Positions 26,769-36,618 of a stretch of 64,000 bases of DNA are shown one piece after another. A program made the translations under genes and the position numbers. Position 1 is the first letter of the stretch. Each line of letters starts with the position of its first letter. Below the pieces are notes generated by a model that was given only the letters and a program-made list of their open reading frames with translations, was not told where the DNA came from and searched no databases. This DNA is from Bacillota bacterium (lineage in GTDB: Bacteria; Bacillota; Clostridia; Acetivibrionales; JAFADI01), in assembly GCA_023424965.1 (NCBI GenBank), contig JAFADI010000155.1:3876-67875 (forward strand). The letters are read 5' to 3'.

Positions 26769-29192
26769 ATGAAAAAAGCGTGGATGGTTGTGCTGGTTGC
26801 TGTTGTTTTGTTGTTGGTTGGCTGTGCATCAGATCAGGGAGAGGCTTCGATATCGAATGCCCCTCCCTTTACAAAGAGCAACGACAGCTTCAATATAGAA
26901 TTTTTGGCGGATGGGTCCTTCACCGTAGGGAATTCTGCGGAGGTCCCCAAAATTTATCAGGATGGCAACAAGGGGGATACCCGGTACGGCTACATTGTAT
27001 CCGAACCCGTTAAAACCGAACGGCCGTTTCAGGGAGCCGTTTTCAGCCTGGAGGGAATAGAAAAGCTGAAATCAGGCGAGGTGCTGCTGGATGCCCGTGC
27101 CAGCCAGGATAAAAGCAGCTGGAGTGAATTCCTTCCTGCCATTCGAATCGGTGAGGACGGGAAAAAAGAAAATGAAGTCCTGTTCTATGATGTGCCGGAG
27201 GCAAGGTTTATACAGTACCGGTTGACCATTGTCTGCAGTGCTCAGGAAAAGCCTGTTATAAAGGGGCTTTCTCTAAAATTGATTTCAAATACCGGGAATG
27301 CAGGTTCTTCACCTGTCCAGACCGCTTTCGCGGAAGAATATTCCATCGATGTGCGGGGGGGAAATACCGCACTTTCATTTCACTCCATGGATTTTATCGA
27401 TGCAAATACAGGGTGGGTGGTCGAAGGTGCATATGAGTTGAACCAGCACAGTTCAAAGCTTTTGAGAACGGAAGATGGAGGCCGGCATTGGGAGAAAACC
27501 GTACTGGATAATATAATCCTTGACCGGATAAGGTTTGTGAATAAGACGACGGGGTGGGCGGTAGCCCGAATAGGAAGCAAAACACCCTCCGATACCCAGG
27601 CCTATACCATGAAGCTTTTGCATACGGCAGACAGCGGCAAGAGCTGGGATGTCCAGTGGACAAAAGAACTGGACATGGCCGGTGATGATTTGTGGTTTGA
27701 GGACACAAACCGCGGTTATGCCCTGGTGGGCGGAATGCTGCTTTCAACCCGGGATGGGGGCAGACAATGGTCGGTGGTTTCCTTTGGCCTCAATGGTTTT
27801 ACTCCCCGGCACATGAGCTTTGCCGACGGGGAGAACGGCTGGGTCATCGGAGGAATTGGGGCCGGGCTGGCAGTACTGCGGACTTCCGACGGAGGCAAAC
27901 ACTGGAAGAAACAGTTTGAGAAAACCTACTCCGACGGTCCTGTCGACAGCATCGATATAAAATTCGTCAACGCAGCGACGGGCTGGTTTTTGACCTCGGA
28001 TATGGGTACATGGAATGGAGAACTATATTACACGGCCGATGGAGGACAGCATTGGAAGAAAATCAATGAGATCCGGTGTGCCAGGCCTGCGCCAAGACAG
28101 CTGGAATTTGTGACGGCCGATGTGGGATGGATACCCCTTGAAATGGGAGCTGGAGGGGGAGCTGGCGGATTGATGCTCACCCGCGACGGAGGAAAGAATT
28201 TTCAGGTCATTGACAATTTTAGCAGACTGAGCAGTTTGAGTGAGGTGGATTTTATCTCCCCCGGCCAGGGCTGGGCAATAGGAGATACCATGAATGACGG
28301 CGGATATATCATCCACACCACCGACGGAGGCAAAATCTGGACCCAGGTCTATCCCCGGATAAGACCTACGCAAGATATTTCTTTTGTTGACAGCCGGGAG
28401 GGATTCGGGCTGGGACAGCTTTCCGATTCCAGGGCCCTGCTCCATTCCTCCGATGGCGGGGACACGTGGGAGAATATATACAACTTCCCGGAAGACTGCA
28501 ATCCCGAAATGATTTCCTTTATAACCCCCGATACCGGTTGGCTGCTTGCAGGAAATCGGGAATCCGCCAGGTCCATTCTTTTCAAAACCACGGATGGCGG
28601 TAAGACCTGGGCAACGCTCGGGGGAGATATTCCAGAGGTACAAAGCTATATGGTAAGCTATATGCATTTCTTTGATGCCGACAATGGGCTGCTTATCTTA
28701 AAAAAAGCAGACAATATGGTTTTTTACAGGACGCGGGACGGGGGGAAGACCTGGCAGGGAACCGGAGTGGAGCCGGGAAAAGGCAGTATTAACCAATTTT
28801 CTTTTATTTCGGGAATGCAGGGCTGGGAAATATGTTCATCCTTGCGTGACCACAGGGTAAGCCTCAACAGAATGAAAGACGGGGTACGGTGGGAGCCGCT
28901 GAAGCAAATCGGATCCAATGCCTATTCTTATGGCATTGAATTTATTTCTGAGAATAAGGGGTGGGTGCTGCTGGAGGAGCCTGCATACCAGACCGGCAGC
29001 CGTAAGAAGCTTATGTCTACGGAGGACGGGGGTCAGACATGGTCTGTACATGTGTTCCCGAAGGATTTTGAAATGGACACCCTTCAAGAGCAGATTCCCA
29101 TGCAGTTTATGGAGGATGGCCATGGCTGGGTGCTCACAAGGGTTGGATTGCTGAAGACCGGCGACGGTGGGAGAACGTGGGAATGGAAATGA
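26769..29192 (+). CDS. Lipoprotein with Ycf48-like/BNR beta-propeller repeats
   Basis: An 807-residue exported lipoprotein. The signal peptide ends in LLLVGCAS, with the lipobox Cys near residue 18. After an N-terminal beta-rich domain (about 35-190), I count twelve repeats of the form S/T-x-DGG-x-x-W spaced 45-60 residues apart, each preceded by a GW or GF. This is the pattern of Ycf48/BNR propellers, enough for two propellers. The role of such clostridial surface propellers is unknown. GGGTGG precedes the ATG at 26769; the stop overlaps the next gene by ATGA. Confidence 0.85.
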   Translation: MKKAWMVVLVAVVLLLVGCASDQGEASISNAPPFTKSNDSFNIEFLADGSFTVGNSAEVPKIYQDGNKGDTRYGYIVSEPVKTERPFQGAVFSLEGIEKLKSGEVLLDARASQDKSSWSEFLPAIRIGEDGKKENEVLFYDVPEARFIQYRLTIVCSAQEKPVIKGLSLKLISNTGNAGSSPVQTAFAEEYSIDVRGGNTALSFHSMDFIDANTGWVVEGAYELNQHSSKLLRTEDGGRHWEKTVLDNIILDRIRFVNKTTGWAVARIGSKTPSDTQAYTMKLLHTADSGKSWDVQWTKELDMAGDDLWFEDTNRGYALVGGMLLSTRDGGRQWSVVSFGLNGFTPRHMSFADGENGWVIGGIGAGLAVLRTSDGGKHWKKQFEKTYSDGPVDSIDIKFVNAATGWFLTSDMGTWNGELYYTADGGQHWKKINEIRCARPAPRQLEFVTADVGWIPLEMGAGGGAGGLMLTRDGGKNFQVIDNFSRLSSLSEVDFISPGQGWAIGDTMNDGGYIIHTTDGGKIWTQVYPRIRPTQDISFVDSREGFGLGQLSDSRALLHSSDGGDTWENIYNFPEDCNPEMISFITPDTGWLLAGNRESARSILFKTTDGGKTWATLGGDIPEVQSYMVSYMHFFDADNGLLILKKADNMVFYRTRDGGKTWQGTGVEPGKGSINQFSFISGMQGWEICSSLRDHRVSLNRMKDGVRWEPLKQIGSNAYSYGIEFISENKGWVLLEEPAYQTGSRKKLMSTEDGGQTWSVHVFPKDFEMDTLQEQIPMQFMEDGHGWVLTRVGLLKTGDGGRTWEWK

Positions 29193-31213
29193 TATTTCAA
29201 AACAAAGCCTTCATTGCTCTGCTGATCGGCGTGGTATTATCGGCAGGCTGCTCGAATACGAAGGAGGCCGTGAAACCTCCGCCCATGTCCGCAGGTAACC
29301 CTGCCAATGGGGGTCCAGCCCTTCAGACAGACATACTTCAAGAAACGGCATATGCCAAAGAGGGCGGCAGGATCTATTACAGCAATCCTTATGACAATAA
29401 AAAATTGTATGTGATGGATGAAAATTTAGGTGGAAGAACAAAATTATGTGATGACAAAGTCCTGAACCTGAATATCATCGGGGAGTGGATCTATTACACC
29501 GGCAGAATGGATAGAACAGGGCTTTTCAGGATAAAAAAGAGCGGCGGCATTCCAATGAAGGTCAGCAGCGATACGGTTGGGGTATATGTTTATGATGGGG
29601 ATTGGATTTATTATTCGAATGAAAGTGATGGCGGCAAATTATATAGAATGAGACCCGACGGCGCGTCAAAAGCAAAGGTCTGCGACGATATCGTCACTTC
29701 TGCGCTGAAATGTGACGGGGATTTTATCTATTATTTCTCTTTTAACAGTTTCAAAACAGACATTTGCAGAATAAAAAAAGACGGTACCGGGAGGCTGGTG
29801 CTTTCGAAGGAGGCTCCGGACAATTTCTATAATTTTTATCTGGAGGACGGCTGGATATACTATACGGGCAGTGAAAGCGGGATAATGAAGCTAAAGAGCG
29901 ACGGCTCACAGGCGGTAAACCTCAACACCGGGAAAGCTACCCAGTTTTATATTTCAGAGGGTTGGATTTACTACCAGAACAATTCGGATAACAACAATTT
30001 GTGCCGGCTGTATAGGATACGGACCGACGGCAGGGACAGGCTGAAGCTGAATGACGAGTTTTCGGAATTCATCTCCCTGGCCGGAGATTGGATATATTAT
30101 GCTGCGGGCTCTGACGGTTACAAGCTTTACAGGATAAAGACCGACGGCACCGGGCGGGCAAAGCTGTGCGACGATACCCCCATAGGAATAAAGCCGGGCG
30201 GGGACTGGATTTACTATTATATCAACGGATACCATGGAGACATTGTCTACAGGATCAAGCCTGACGGCAGTGGAAGAGAGGATATAATCACCGATGAAAC
30301 CCAGGCGGACAAAATAGAAAATACCGAGAATAGAGAGGAAGGAAATACAAAAGGGAATTACGCCAATATGGCTTTGGTTGCAAAACAGGGAGAATGGACC
30401 TACTTTTCCAATCTGTCGGACGGAGCAAAGCTTTACAGAATGAAAGAGGACGGCAGCTCCAAAACCAAGCTGTGCAACGATGCGGCTTTCTATATCAGCA
30501 TACTGGACGATTGGATCTACTACATAATAAAGCCTGAACAGGGTGTCAGCAACGGAGGAATGGCATATAAAATATCAACAGACGGGAAAAGCAAGACCCC
30601 TATCCTAGATACTCCTGTCTCGACCCTTCAGATTGCCGACGGATGGCTCTATATTACCGGTGAATATGCAGCAGGAAGCCACATGTTCAGGATAAAGCCG
30701 GACGGTACGGAAAAGACGGCGCTGGGAGGCTTATCCGGGCAATACTGTATTGGAAGCGGGAAGCTTTACTATTCACAGCGTCCCGACTACGGAATTAAAG
30801 AGGCAACCGTTGGGGAAGTTCAGGATTCCTACGATGTCAACACCATCGTTTTGGGAAAAGCGGTAAGCTTCCTGGTGGATAGAGGATGGGTATATTACGG
30901 TTCCGGTGATCAGGGAGACAGCAATCCCGGCCTCTATAAGATTAAAAACAACAGGATGGGGTTGAACCGGTTAACGGTGGATCCGCCGGACTCCTTCAAT
31001 ATTTCAGGGGACTGGATCTATTATACTTCGGGACAGTGCCTGTATAAGATGAAGACGGACGGCAGTTCCCGGTCAAAACTGGGTGAGGGTGCAGCCGGCT
31101 CCATCAATATGGCGGGGGACTGGATCTATTATACCGATAAAAGTCCGGTGGATGCCGGCGCAAGGCTTTTCAGGATAAGAAGCGGCGGAGGCGGCAGAGA
31201 GGAAATAAAATAA
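29189..31213 (+). CDS. DUF5050-type lipoprotein with WIYY repeats
   Basis: A 674-residue lipoprotein with the lipobox VLSAGCSN. About fourteen repeats of roughly 40 residues carry a D-W-I-Y-Y or similar strand followed by L-Y-R-I/M-K-x-DG, typical of DUF5050 beta-propellers. A Glu/Asn-rich linker near residue 375-395 separates two repeat groups. The ATG at 29189 overlaps the upstream TGA, indicating translational coupling; in-frame GTG 29177 and ATG 29183 are alternatives. Both surface propeller proteins are probably made together. Confidence 0.82.
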   Translation: MIFQNKAFIALLIGVVLSAGCSNTKEAVKPPPMSAGNPANGGPALQTDILQETAYAKEGGRIYYSNPYDNKKLYVMDENLGGRTKLCDDKVLNLNIIGEWIYYTGRMDRTGLFRIKKSGGIPMKVSSDTVGVYVYDGDWIYYSNESDGGKLYRMRPDGASKAKVCDDIVTSALKCDGDFIYYFSFNSFKTDICRIKKDGTGRLVLSKEAPDNFYNFYLEDGWIYYTGSESGIMKLKSDGSQAVNLNTGKATQFYISEGWIYYQNNSDNNNLCRLYRIRTDGRDRLKLNDEFSEFISLAGDWIYYAAGSDGYKLYRIKTDGTGRAKLCDDTPIGIKPGGDWIYYYINGYHGDIVYRIKPDGSGREDIITDETQADKIENTENREEGNTKGNYANMALVAKQGEWTYFSNLSDGAKLYRMKEDGSSKTKLCNDAAFYISILDDWIYYIIKPEQGVSNGGMAYKISTDGKSKTPILDTPVSTLQIADGWLYITGEYAAGSHMFRIKPDGTEKTALGGLSGQYCIGSGKLYYSQRPDYGIKEATVGEVQDSYDVNTIVLGKAVSFLVDRGWVYYGSGDQGDSNPGLYKIKNNRMGLNRLTVDPPDSFNISGDWIYYTSGQCLYKMKTDGSSRSKLGEGAAGSINMAGDWIYYTDKSPVDAGARLFRIRSGGGGREEIK

Positions 31214-31240
31214 CACCATATCACGATGAAAATTCGGTTT

Positions 31241-31267
31241 AAATAGTTGCGCATGCAACTATTTTTT
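31241..31267 (+). terminator. Rho-independent terminator of the propeller operon
   Basis: AAATAGTTGC and GCAACTATTT form a perfect 10-bp stem around GCAT, running into six T. Confidence 0.85.
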
Positions 31268-32475
31268 ACTATTTTACGGTTGCATCTGTTTTTTGCGGAC
31301 TTTCCGAGACGGGATGGCAGCTGCTCCTGTTCAGGTTTGTCCAGTCCATCGGAGGAGCCCTGCTTGTTGCAAACAGCACGCCGATTGTCGCAGATGCATT
31401 CCCCAAGAAAGAACTTGGAAAGGCCATGGGCATCAACGGCATGGTCATCAGCGTAGCATCGGTCATTGGGCCGATTTTGGGCGGTATATTCATCAATATT
31501 GGCTGGAGGTATATTTTTTATATCAACATTCCCATCGGAATCGCCGGGACCCTCTGGGCGGGATTCTGGCTCAAGGAGCTGGATGTGCTTCCGCAAAAGC
31601 AGAAGTTTGACTGGGGAGGGACACTGGTATTTACCCTGGGGATGACATCCCTGTTGCTGGCCCTTACCTTTGGAGGCTTTGTGGGATGGACCCGGGTCCA
31701 TGTACTGGCTCTGTTTGCTGTGGCCGCGGTGTTTCTGGCTTTGTTTCCGTATATCGAAAGCAGGGCGGAGCAGCCCATGCTGGACCCGGAGCTGTTCAAG
31801 ACCAAGGTGCTGGCCTTCGCCTTCGGCAGCAATCTTTTAAATGGAATTGCCCGTGGAGCCGTAACCTTTTTACTCGTGTTCTTCTTCCAGGGAATCAAGG
31901 CCATTGATCCTGTGATGGCGGGGATTCTGCTGGCGCCCTTCGCCGTGTCAATGATGATTGCGGCTCCCGTCAGCGGATGGCTCTCGGACCGGGTCGGCTC
32001 AAGGGAGCTGAGTTCTGTGGGGCTTTTGATTTCGGCGGTGGGACTGCTGGGAATGATATGGATCTCCGCCAGCACCTCCGTGGTGGAGCTGTCCATATGG
32101 ATGTTCATCGCCGGTTTGGGCTCGGGGATGTTCTTTTCTCCCAATACAAGCGCCATTATGGGGGCGGTGCCGGCAGAGAGGCGTGGAATTGCAGCGGGGG
32201 TGAGGACCATGATGAACAATGCGGGAAGCGTAATAAGTATTGCCCTTGCACTGGCCATCATTTCATCCAGCATCGACCCAAAGGCGCTGCAGGGATTGTT
32301 TACGGGAACACAGGTAGGCTCGGAAGGCATCGCCATAGGTCAGTTCATTTCAGGCCTCAGGATGGTATTTGCCATATCCTTCGGCATCAGCCTTCTGGCA
32401 GCGTTTATATCCTATCTCAGAGGTCCCCAGCCTGAGTGGGTGGAAAACAATCAAACCTTCAAAGCTGCGGGATGA
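31268..32475 (+). pseudogene. MFS transporter of the DHA2 (EmrB/QacA) family, 5'-truncated
   Basis: The open frame begins within the family's second to third helix (VASVFCGLSETGWQLLLFRFVQSIGGALL) directly after a terminator, with a stop codon just upstream and no start codon. About 80 N-terminal residues are missing. The rest, ending at 32475, contains the remaining helices and the cytoplasmic SGWLSDRVGSRELS loop. An internal ATG at 31426 could start a 349-residue fragment, but it lacks the first helices. I read it as a decaying drug-exporter gene. Confidence 0.75.
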
Positions 32476-32485
32476 GGATTAAAAA

Positions 32486-32559
32486 GGCCTGACGGTTAAT
32501 CAACACCGCCAGGCCATGAAGAGTGGGGGACCCTCGCTGTTCTATTTCAGCAGGGCCCC
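32486..32559. terminator. Two hairpins between convergent genes
   Basis: GGCCTGACGGT (32486-32496) pairs with ACCGCCAGGCC (32505-32515). GGGG-CCCT-GCTG with two bulges (32526-32539) pairs with CAGCAGGGCCCC (32548-32559). They separate the truncated MFS gene from the convergent minus-strand gene and may terminate both. Confidence 0.5.
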
Positions 32560-32568
32560 TTTGCTATT

Positions 32569-33228
32569 TCATGCAAAGGACATAAAGATAAGGACAACGC
32601 CAACGATAATCAACAATATGCCTCCGAGCCTTGTCAAAAGCAGATAGCCTTCCGAAGGCTCTACATTCTTGTATTTCCAACCCTCGCTGAGGCTGAAGGC
32701 CAGCGTGGGATTTGCACAGTTCACGATACCCAGGCCCAATGCAACAAGGGCCATAATAAATATCTCCCCTTTCCAATGGCCTCCTTCATCGATGCCGACA
32801 AAAGCCATGGCGGGAAGCACCTGTTCAATCACGTCCTTCATAATGGTTCTGTCCTGTTCGGTATCCTTGAGATCTCCGCCGCCCATCCCTGCCAAATCGC
32901 GCTGTTCATAATACATGTGCGCATTTTCCGGGGTTTGTACGTTTATGGTGTAATTTTTGCCGTCTCCTGTGACGGTCGAAATATAATCTCTACCGTCAAC
33001 GGTTACCGTATAGGAGGAGTCTTTCTCCGTAACGGATATCTCTTTCCCGGAGGAGTCGGAGAAAACCGTAACGCCTGTATTGCTATCATAGGACGTATAG
33101 GAATACTCATGCTCCAAATAGGTAAAGCGAAGATTTTCTCTCTGGGATGTAAATCCGGTCAGCAAAAAAGCTATTGCAAATATAAAAACAATGCAGGCGA
33201 AAAATAACTTTGCTTGTTTACGATTCAA
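32569..33228 (-). CDS. DUF6199-like membrane protein
   Basis: A 219-residue protein. An N-terminal signal anchor (residues 8-26) is followed by a beta-rich extracytoplasmic domain with VTVDGRDYISTVTGDGKNY and then two C-terminal helices flanking ANPTLAFSLSEGWKYKNVEPSEGYLLLTR, a pattern I associate with DUF6199. The frameshifted gene at 24611 ends with the same motif, so this left segment of the element has two members. Function unknown. Confidence 0.65.
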   Translation of the reverse strand: MNRKQAKLFFACIVFIFAIAFLLTGFTSQRENLRFTYLEHEYSYTSYDSNTGVTVFSDSSGKEISVTEKDSSYTVTVDGRDYISTVTGDGKNYTINVQTPENAHMYYEQRDLAGMGGGDLKDTEQDRTIMKDVIEQVLPAMAFVGIDEGGHWKGEIFIMALVALGLGIVNCANPTLAFSLSEGWKYKNVEPSEGYLLLTRLGGILLIIVGVVLIFMSFA

Positions 33229-33418
33229 TGCTCACGACCCCCATTGTGCTACAGAATAAGACATATAATTATTATCCGGTATCCGCAGAACGGTGTCAAT
33301 TGCAATTGTTATTCTGTCACGCCTTTTATCAGGGCGACAACGCCAATAACTGCGATAATAAATGCCACAGTTATCAGACAAACTCTACACATCATAACAT
33401 TTATAGGGGGCTGATGTT

Positions 33419-33592
33419 ATGAAGGTGGAATTCATTCCCGGTGAGCAGGCCGGCCAAGCCGTCGCCCTGTGCTTCCGGTACCTGGAAAACAAGTTTGGAA
33501 AGGAGAAGCTCACAAATGACGGGAATTTATGTAAGAGTGAGCACGGAGGAACAGGCGAAGAAAGGATACAGCCTGGAGGAACAGCGGTTTGA
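33419..33592 (+). CDS. Possible small protein overlapping the recombinase start
   Basis: An ATG at 33419, 7 nt after GGGGG, opens a 57-codon frame (beginning MKVEFIPGEQAGQAVALCFR) that overlaps the first 77 nt of the recombinase gene in another frame. Only the first 32 codons lie outside the recombinase gene. The ribosome site is good and translation would run into the recombinase start region, so it may be a leader peptide or a small partner protein. I cannot assign a function. Confidence 0.35.
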   Translation: MKVEFIPGEQAGQAVALCFRYLENKFGKEKLTNDGNLCKSEHGGTGEERIQPGGTAV

Positions 33593-35054
33593 ATGCAGGA
33601 GGAAAGCCGGCCCGGGAGAAGAAATCAAGGAATATGTCGACGACGCCGTATCGGGAGAATTCCTGGATAGACCCGCACTGGCCCAATTAAGGGCGGACAT
33701 AGAAGCAGGGCTCATCACAAAAGTTATCTGCCTTGATCCCGACAGGTGGTCGAGAAAACTGATGAACCAGCTGATAATCACGGAAGAGGTGGAGAAAAAA
33801 GCCCAGCTGGTATTTGTGAACGGAGAGTATAAAAATACGCCTGAAGGCATTCTGTTTTATCAGATGCGCGGTGCGATTTCAGAGTTTGAAAAAGCTAAAA
33901 TAAATGAAAGGATGTCCAGAGGCAGGAGACAAAAGGCCAGAAAAGGGCGGGTGGTCAGGGATTACCGGATATATGGCTACGACTATGACAGCCAGAGCTG
34001 TATGCTTGCTGTTAACCCCTATGAGGCGGAGATTGTAAAACTGATATTCCGGTTGTTCACCTGCCCTGAGCCTGTTGGCGGGAAAGAGCCGGATGAACGG
34101 TTTTCAGGCATAAACGGCATAGCCAAATTCCTGACGGATATGAAGGTTCCCACAAAGCGCAATGCCGGTGTCTGGCACCGGCAGGTGGTCCGGCAGATGT
34201 TGATGAACCGGGCCTATATCGGCGAGTTTTACCATAACCGGTGGAATACGGAAGGCATGCTTGGAAACAGGTACAAAAAGCCCAAGGAACGCATATCCAT
34301 GAAAGAAAGGCCGAGGGAAGAATGGATACTGGTGCCCTGCCCGCCGGTCGTGGATAAGGAAATGTTTGATTATGCCCAGGAGCTCCTGGCTGAGTCAAGA
34401 AGACGGTGGGCGGGAAAGAGCAGGCGGCAGTATCTTTTAAGCGGCCTTGTCAGGTGTGGTATATGCGGAAATACAATGACGGGGGCAAACTATAAATACT
34501 GGGGGAAAGAAGTTCCGGTTTACACCGATTTTAAGGGTACGGCAGGAGCGCGGAACAAAGGCTGCAGCAGGCGCATAAGGGCCGAACTGCTGGATGGGGA
34601 GGTATGGGAGGCCGTGCTGCGGTGGCTGAACCTGCAGAATAAATCCAGGGAGACGCAGAAGGAGGAGGAACGGAATGTTCCTTTTGAAGCCGCCCAGCTT
34701 GAACTGCTGAGCAAGAGGCTTGAAGACATTAAAAAAAGCCGGCAGAAGCTGGTGGATTTTATTGCGGGAGATCTGGGGGACCTGGGGGGAAAAAACCTGC
34801 AAAGCTTCAAGCACAAGCTTAAGGCTTTAAAGGACGAAGAGGAGGAACTGGAAAGAAAGCAGCAGGTGCTGGAAGAGAAGCTGAGGGATGTGAAGGGGGC
34901 TTCCCGCCGGCAGGACCTGCGGAAGGACGCGGTAGAATACTATCTGTCAAAAGCGCCGGAGGAAATGAGCTTCGAGGACAAAAAACAGCTGATACGCCTT
35001 CTCGTGAAGGAGATAAGGGTATTCGAAGAGGAGGTGAAAGTGTACGGGTTTTAG
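33516..35054 (+). CDS. spoIVCA: SpoIVCA-type large serine site-specific recombinase
   Basis: A 512-residue large serine recombinase, the predicted excisionase of the sigK-intervening element. The catalytic domain starts MTGIYVRVSTEEQ with nucleophile Ser9 and contains DPDRWSRKLMNQLII and VNGEYKNTPEG, followed by GAISEFEKAKINERM, all very close to B. subtilis SpoIVCA as I remember it. The recombinase domain contains WHRQVVRQMLMN, and a coiled coil spans about 390-460. The zinc ribbon keeps CGICG and a later GC, but the usual third Cys is Asp (VYTDF). AAGGAG supports the ATG at 33516; the 25 codons before it are not family-like. Confidence 0.93.
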   Translation: MTGIYVRVSTEEQAKKGYSLEEQRFECRRKAGPGEEIKEYVDDAVSGEFLDRPALAQLRADIEAGLITKVICLDPDRWSRKLMNQLIITEEVEKKAQLVFVNGEYKNTPEGILFYQMRGAISEFEKAKINERMSRGRRQKARKGRVVRDYRIYGYDYDSQSCMLAVNPYEAEIVKLIFRLFTCPEPVGGKEPDERFSGINGIAKFLTDMKVPTKRNAGVWHRQVVRQMLMNRAYIGEFYHNRWNTEGMLGNRYKKPKERISMKERPREEWILVPCPPVVDKEMFDYAQELLAESRRRWAGKSRRQYLLSGLVRCGICGNTMTGANYKYWGKEVPVYTDFKGTAGARNKGCSRRIRAELLDGEVWEAVLRWLNLQNKSRETQKEEERNVPFEAAQLELLSKRLEDIKKSRQKLVDFIAGDLGDLGGKNLQSFKHKLKALKDEEEELERKQQVLEEKLRDVKGASRRQDLRKDAVEYYLSKAPEEMSFEDKKQLIRLLVKEIRVFEEEVKVYGF

Positions 35055-35354
35055 ATAGCCTATCTGGACGAATGTCTATATAACCTTGTTCTAAGCCGTT
35101 TAAAAATAGGACAGGCGAAAGTAAAACCGGTCTGCCAGTATATTATCAGTGCTGGCAACTTTTTTTTTGCATTAATTACAGCGTATTATTGCAAAATCGA
35201 CATTAGCCAATCCATATTCAATATGTTATTCTACATCTAACAATATGGAGATGGACAGTTCTTACAAAAATTCTCGTTAAACCTAACAATTTAATTATGC
35301 CATTTATCAAAGATAACTTAAAAATAATCATGAATTATGAGGGAGTGAAAAGTA
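35055..35354 (+). promoter_or_regulatory. 300-nt regulatory region between recombinase and catabolic island
   Basis: No gene is visible. CATTAGCCAATC at 35201-35212 recurs upstream of the gene at 51812 and, with one change, at 39530. TTGCAA at 35189 and CATATT at 35213 could be a promoter with an 18-nt spacer overlapping this site. TCGTTAA-ACC-TAACAA at 35274-35289 resembles a Rex site with short spacing. Confidence 0.35.
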
Positions 35355-36533
35355 ATGAGAGAAGTAGTTATTGTAAGTGCTGTGAGAACGGCGATCGGAA
35401 GCTTCGGGGGATCGTTGAAGGATGTACCGGCAGCAGATTTGGGAGCGATAGTAATCAAAGAAGCAGTGAACAGGGCGGCAGTGAAACCGGAACTGGTGGA
35501 TGAAGTAATCATGGGGAATGTTCTGCAGGCGGGCCTGGGACAAAACATAACAAGGCAGGCGTTGATAAAAGCAGGTTTGCCTGAAGAAATTCCGGGATTC
35601 ACCATAAACAAGGTGTGCGGATCAGGACTCAGAGCAGTAAGCCTGGCCGCTCAGATAATTAAAGCAGGTGATGCGGATATCATCGTTGCAGGAGGAATTG
35701 AAAACATGTCCGCAGCGCCGTATTTAATACCAGCGGCAAGATGGGGGCAGAGAATGGGTAACGGATCAATCATTGACTCCATGGTGAATGATGCTCTCAC
35801 CGATGCTTTCAATGGATACCATATGGGAATAACGGCAGAAAACATCGTTGAGAAATGGGGCATTACAAGAGAGCGGCAGGATGAGTTTTCCGCCGTATCA
35901 CAGCAGAAGGCAGAAGCAGCAATAAAAGATGGAAAATTCAAGGATGAAATTGTACCTGTTGTAATAAAAAACAAAAAAGGCGATGTCGTATTCGACACAG
36001 ATGAATTTCCCAGATTCGGAAGCACGACAGAAGCACTTGGAAAATTAAAAGCGGCGTTCAAGAATAACGGAACGGTTACAGCGGGTAATGCATCCGGTAT
36101 AAATGACGGAGCGGCGGCTTTGGTTGTTATGAGCGCCCAAAAAGCTGAAGAGCTGGGTGTTAAGCCTTTGGCCAAGATGCTTTCCTATGGTTCAAAAGGA
36201 TTAGACCCGGCCGTTATGGGATACGGGCCATACCATGCAACCCAAAAAGCCCTGGAAATGGCGGGCTTAACAGTTGAAGAGCTGGATTTGATCGAACTCA
36301 ATGAAGCCTTTGCAGCTCAAAGTATAGCGGTTACAGAAGATTTGAAATTAGATATGTCAAAGGTGAATGTAAATGGCGGAGCAATCGCTTTAGGCCATCC
36401 GGTCGGAGCATCAGGGGCAAGAATTTTGGTTTCGCTTCTTCATGAAATGAGAAAGCGTGATGCGAAGAAGGGATTAGCATCACTTTGTATAGGTGGGGGC
36501 ATTGGCGCCGCGATTATCGTTGAGAGAATTTAG
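35355..36533 (+). CDS. Acetyl-CoA C-acetyltransferase (thiolase) 1
   Basis: A 392-residue biosynthetic-type thiolase that interconverts two acetyl-CoA and acetoacetyl-CoA. The acyl-accepting Cys lies in [11 protein letters not shown] near residue 88, the active-site His in [17 protein letters not shown] near 347, and the second Cys in [10 protein letters not shown] near 377. NEAFAAQ is also present. GGGAGTG precedes the ATG. It opens the catabolic island, followed 85 nt later by the BKACE gene, and could supply or consume acetoacetyl-CoA. Confidence 0.93.
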   Translation: MREVVIVSAVRTAIGSFGGSLKDVPAADLGAIVIKEAVNRAAVKPELVDEVIMGNVLQAGLGQNITRQALIKAGLPEEIPGFTINKVCGSGLRAVSLAAQIIKAGDADIIVAGGIENMSAAPYLIPAARWGQRMGNGSIIDSMVNDALTDAFNGYHMGITAENIVEKWGITRERQDEFSAVSQQKAEAAIKDGKFKDEIVPVVIKNKKGDVVFDTDEFPRFGSTTEALGKLKAAFKNNGTVTAGNASGINDGAAALVVMSAQKAEELGVKPLAKMLSYGSKGLDPAVMGYGPYHATQKALEMAGLTVEELDLIELNEAFAAQSIAVTEDLKLDMSKVNVNGGAIALGHPVGASGARILVSLLHEMRKRDAKKGLASLCIGGGIGAAIIVERI

Positions 36534-36618
36534 TAGACATAAAATGAGTCTTCTCCGTCATAATTCAATGTTTAATACATGAGCGGTTAATAAATTCAGA
36601 TAAGGAGAGTATTTTAAT

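Noticed and set aside
31426..32475. Intact 349-residue MFS transporter
   Set aside because: Family sequence continues upstream of the ATG to the edge of a terminator and the first helices are missing, so it is a truncated gene.
33441..33515. 25-codon N-terminal extension of the recombinase
   Set aside because: The residues are not family-like, and AAGGAG points to the ATG at 33516, whose product begins exactly like SpoIVCA.
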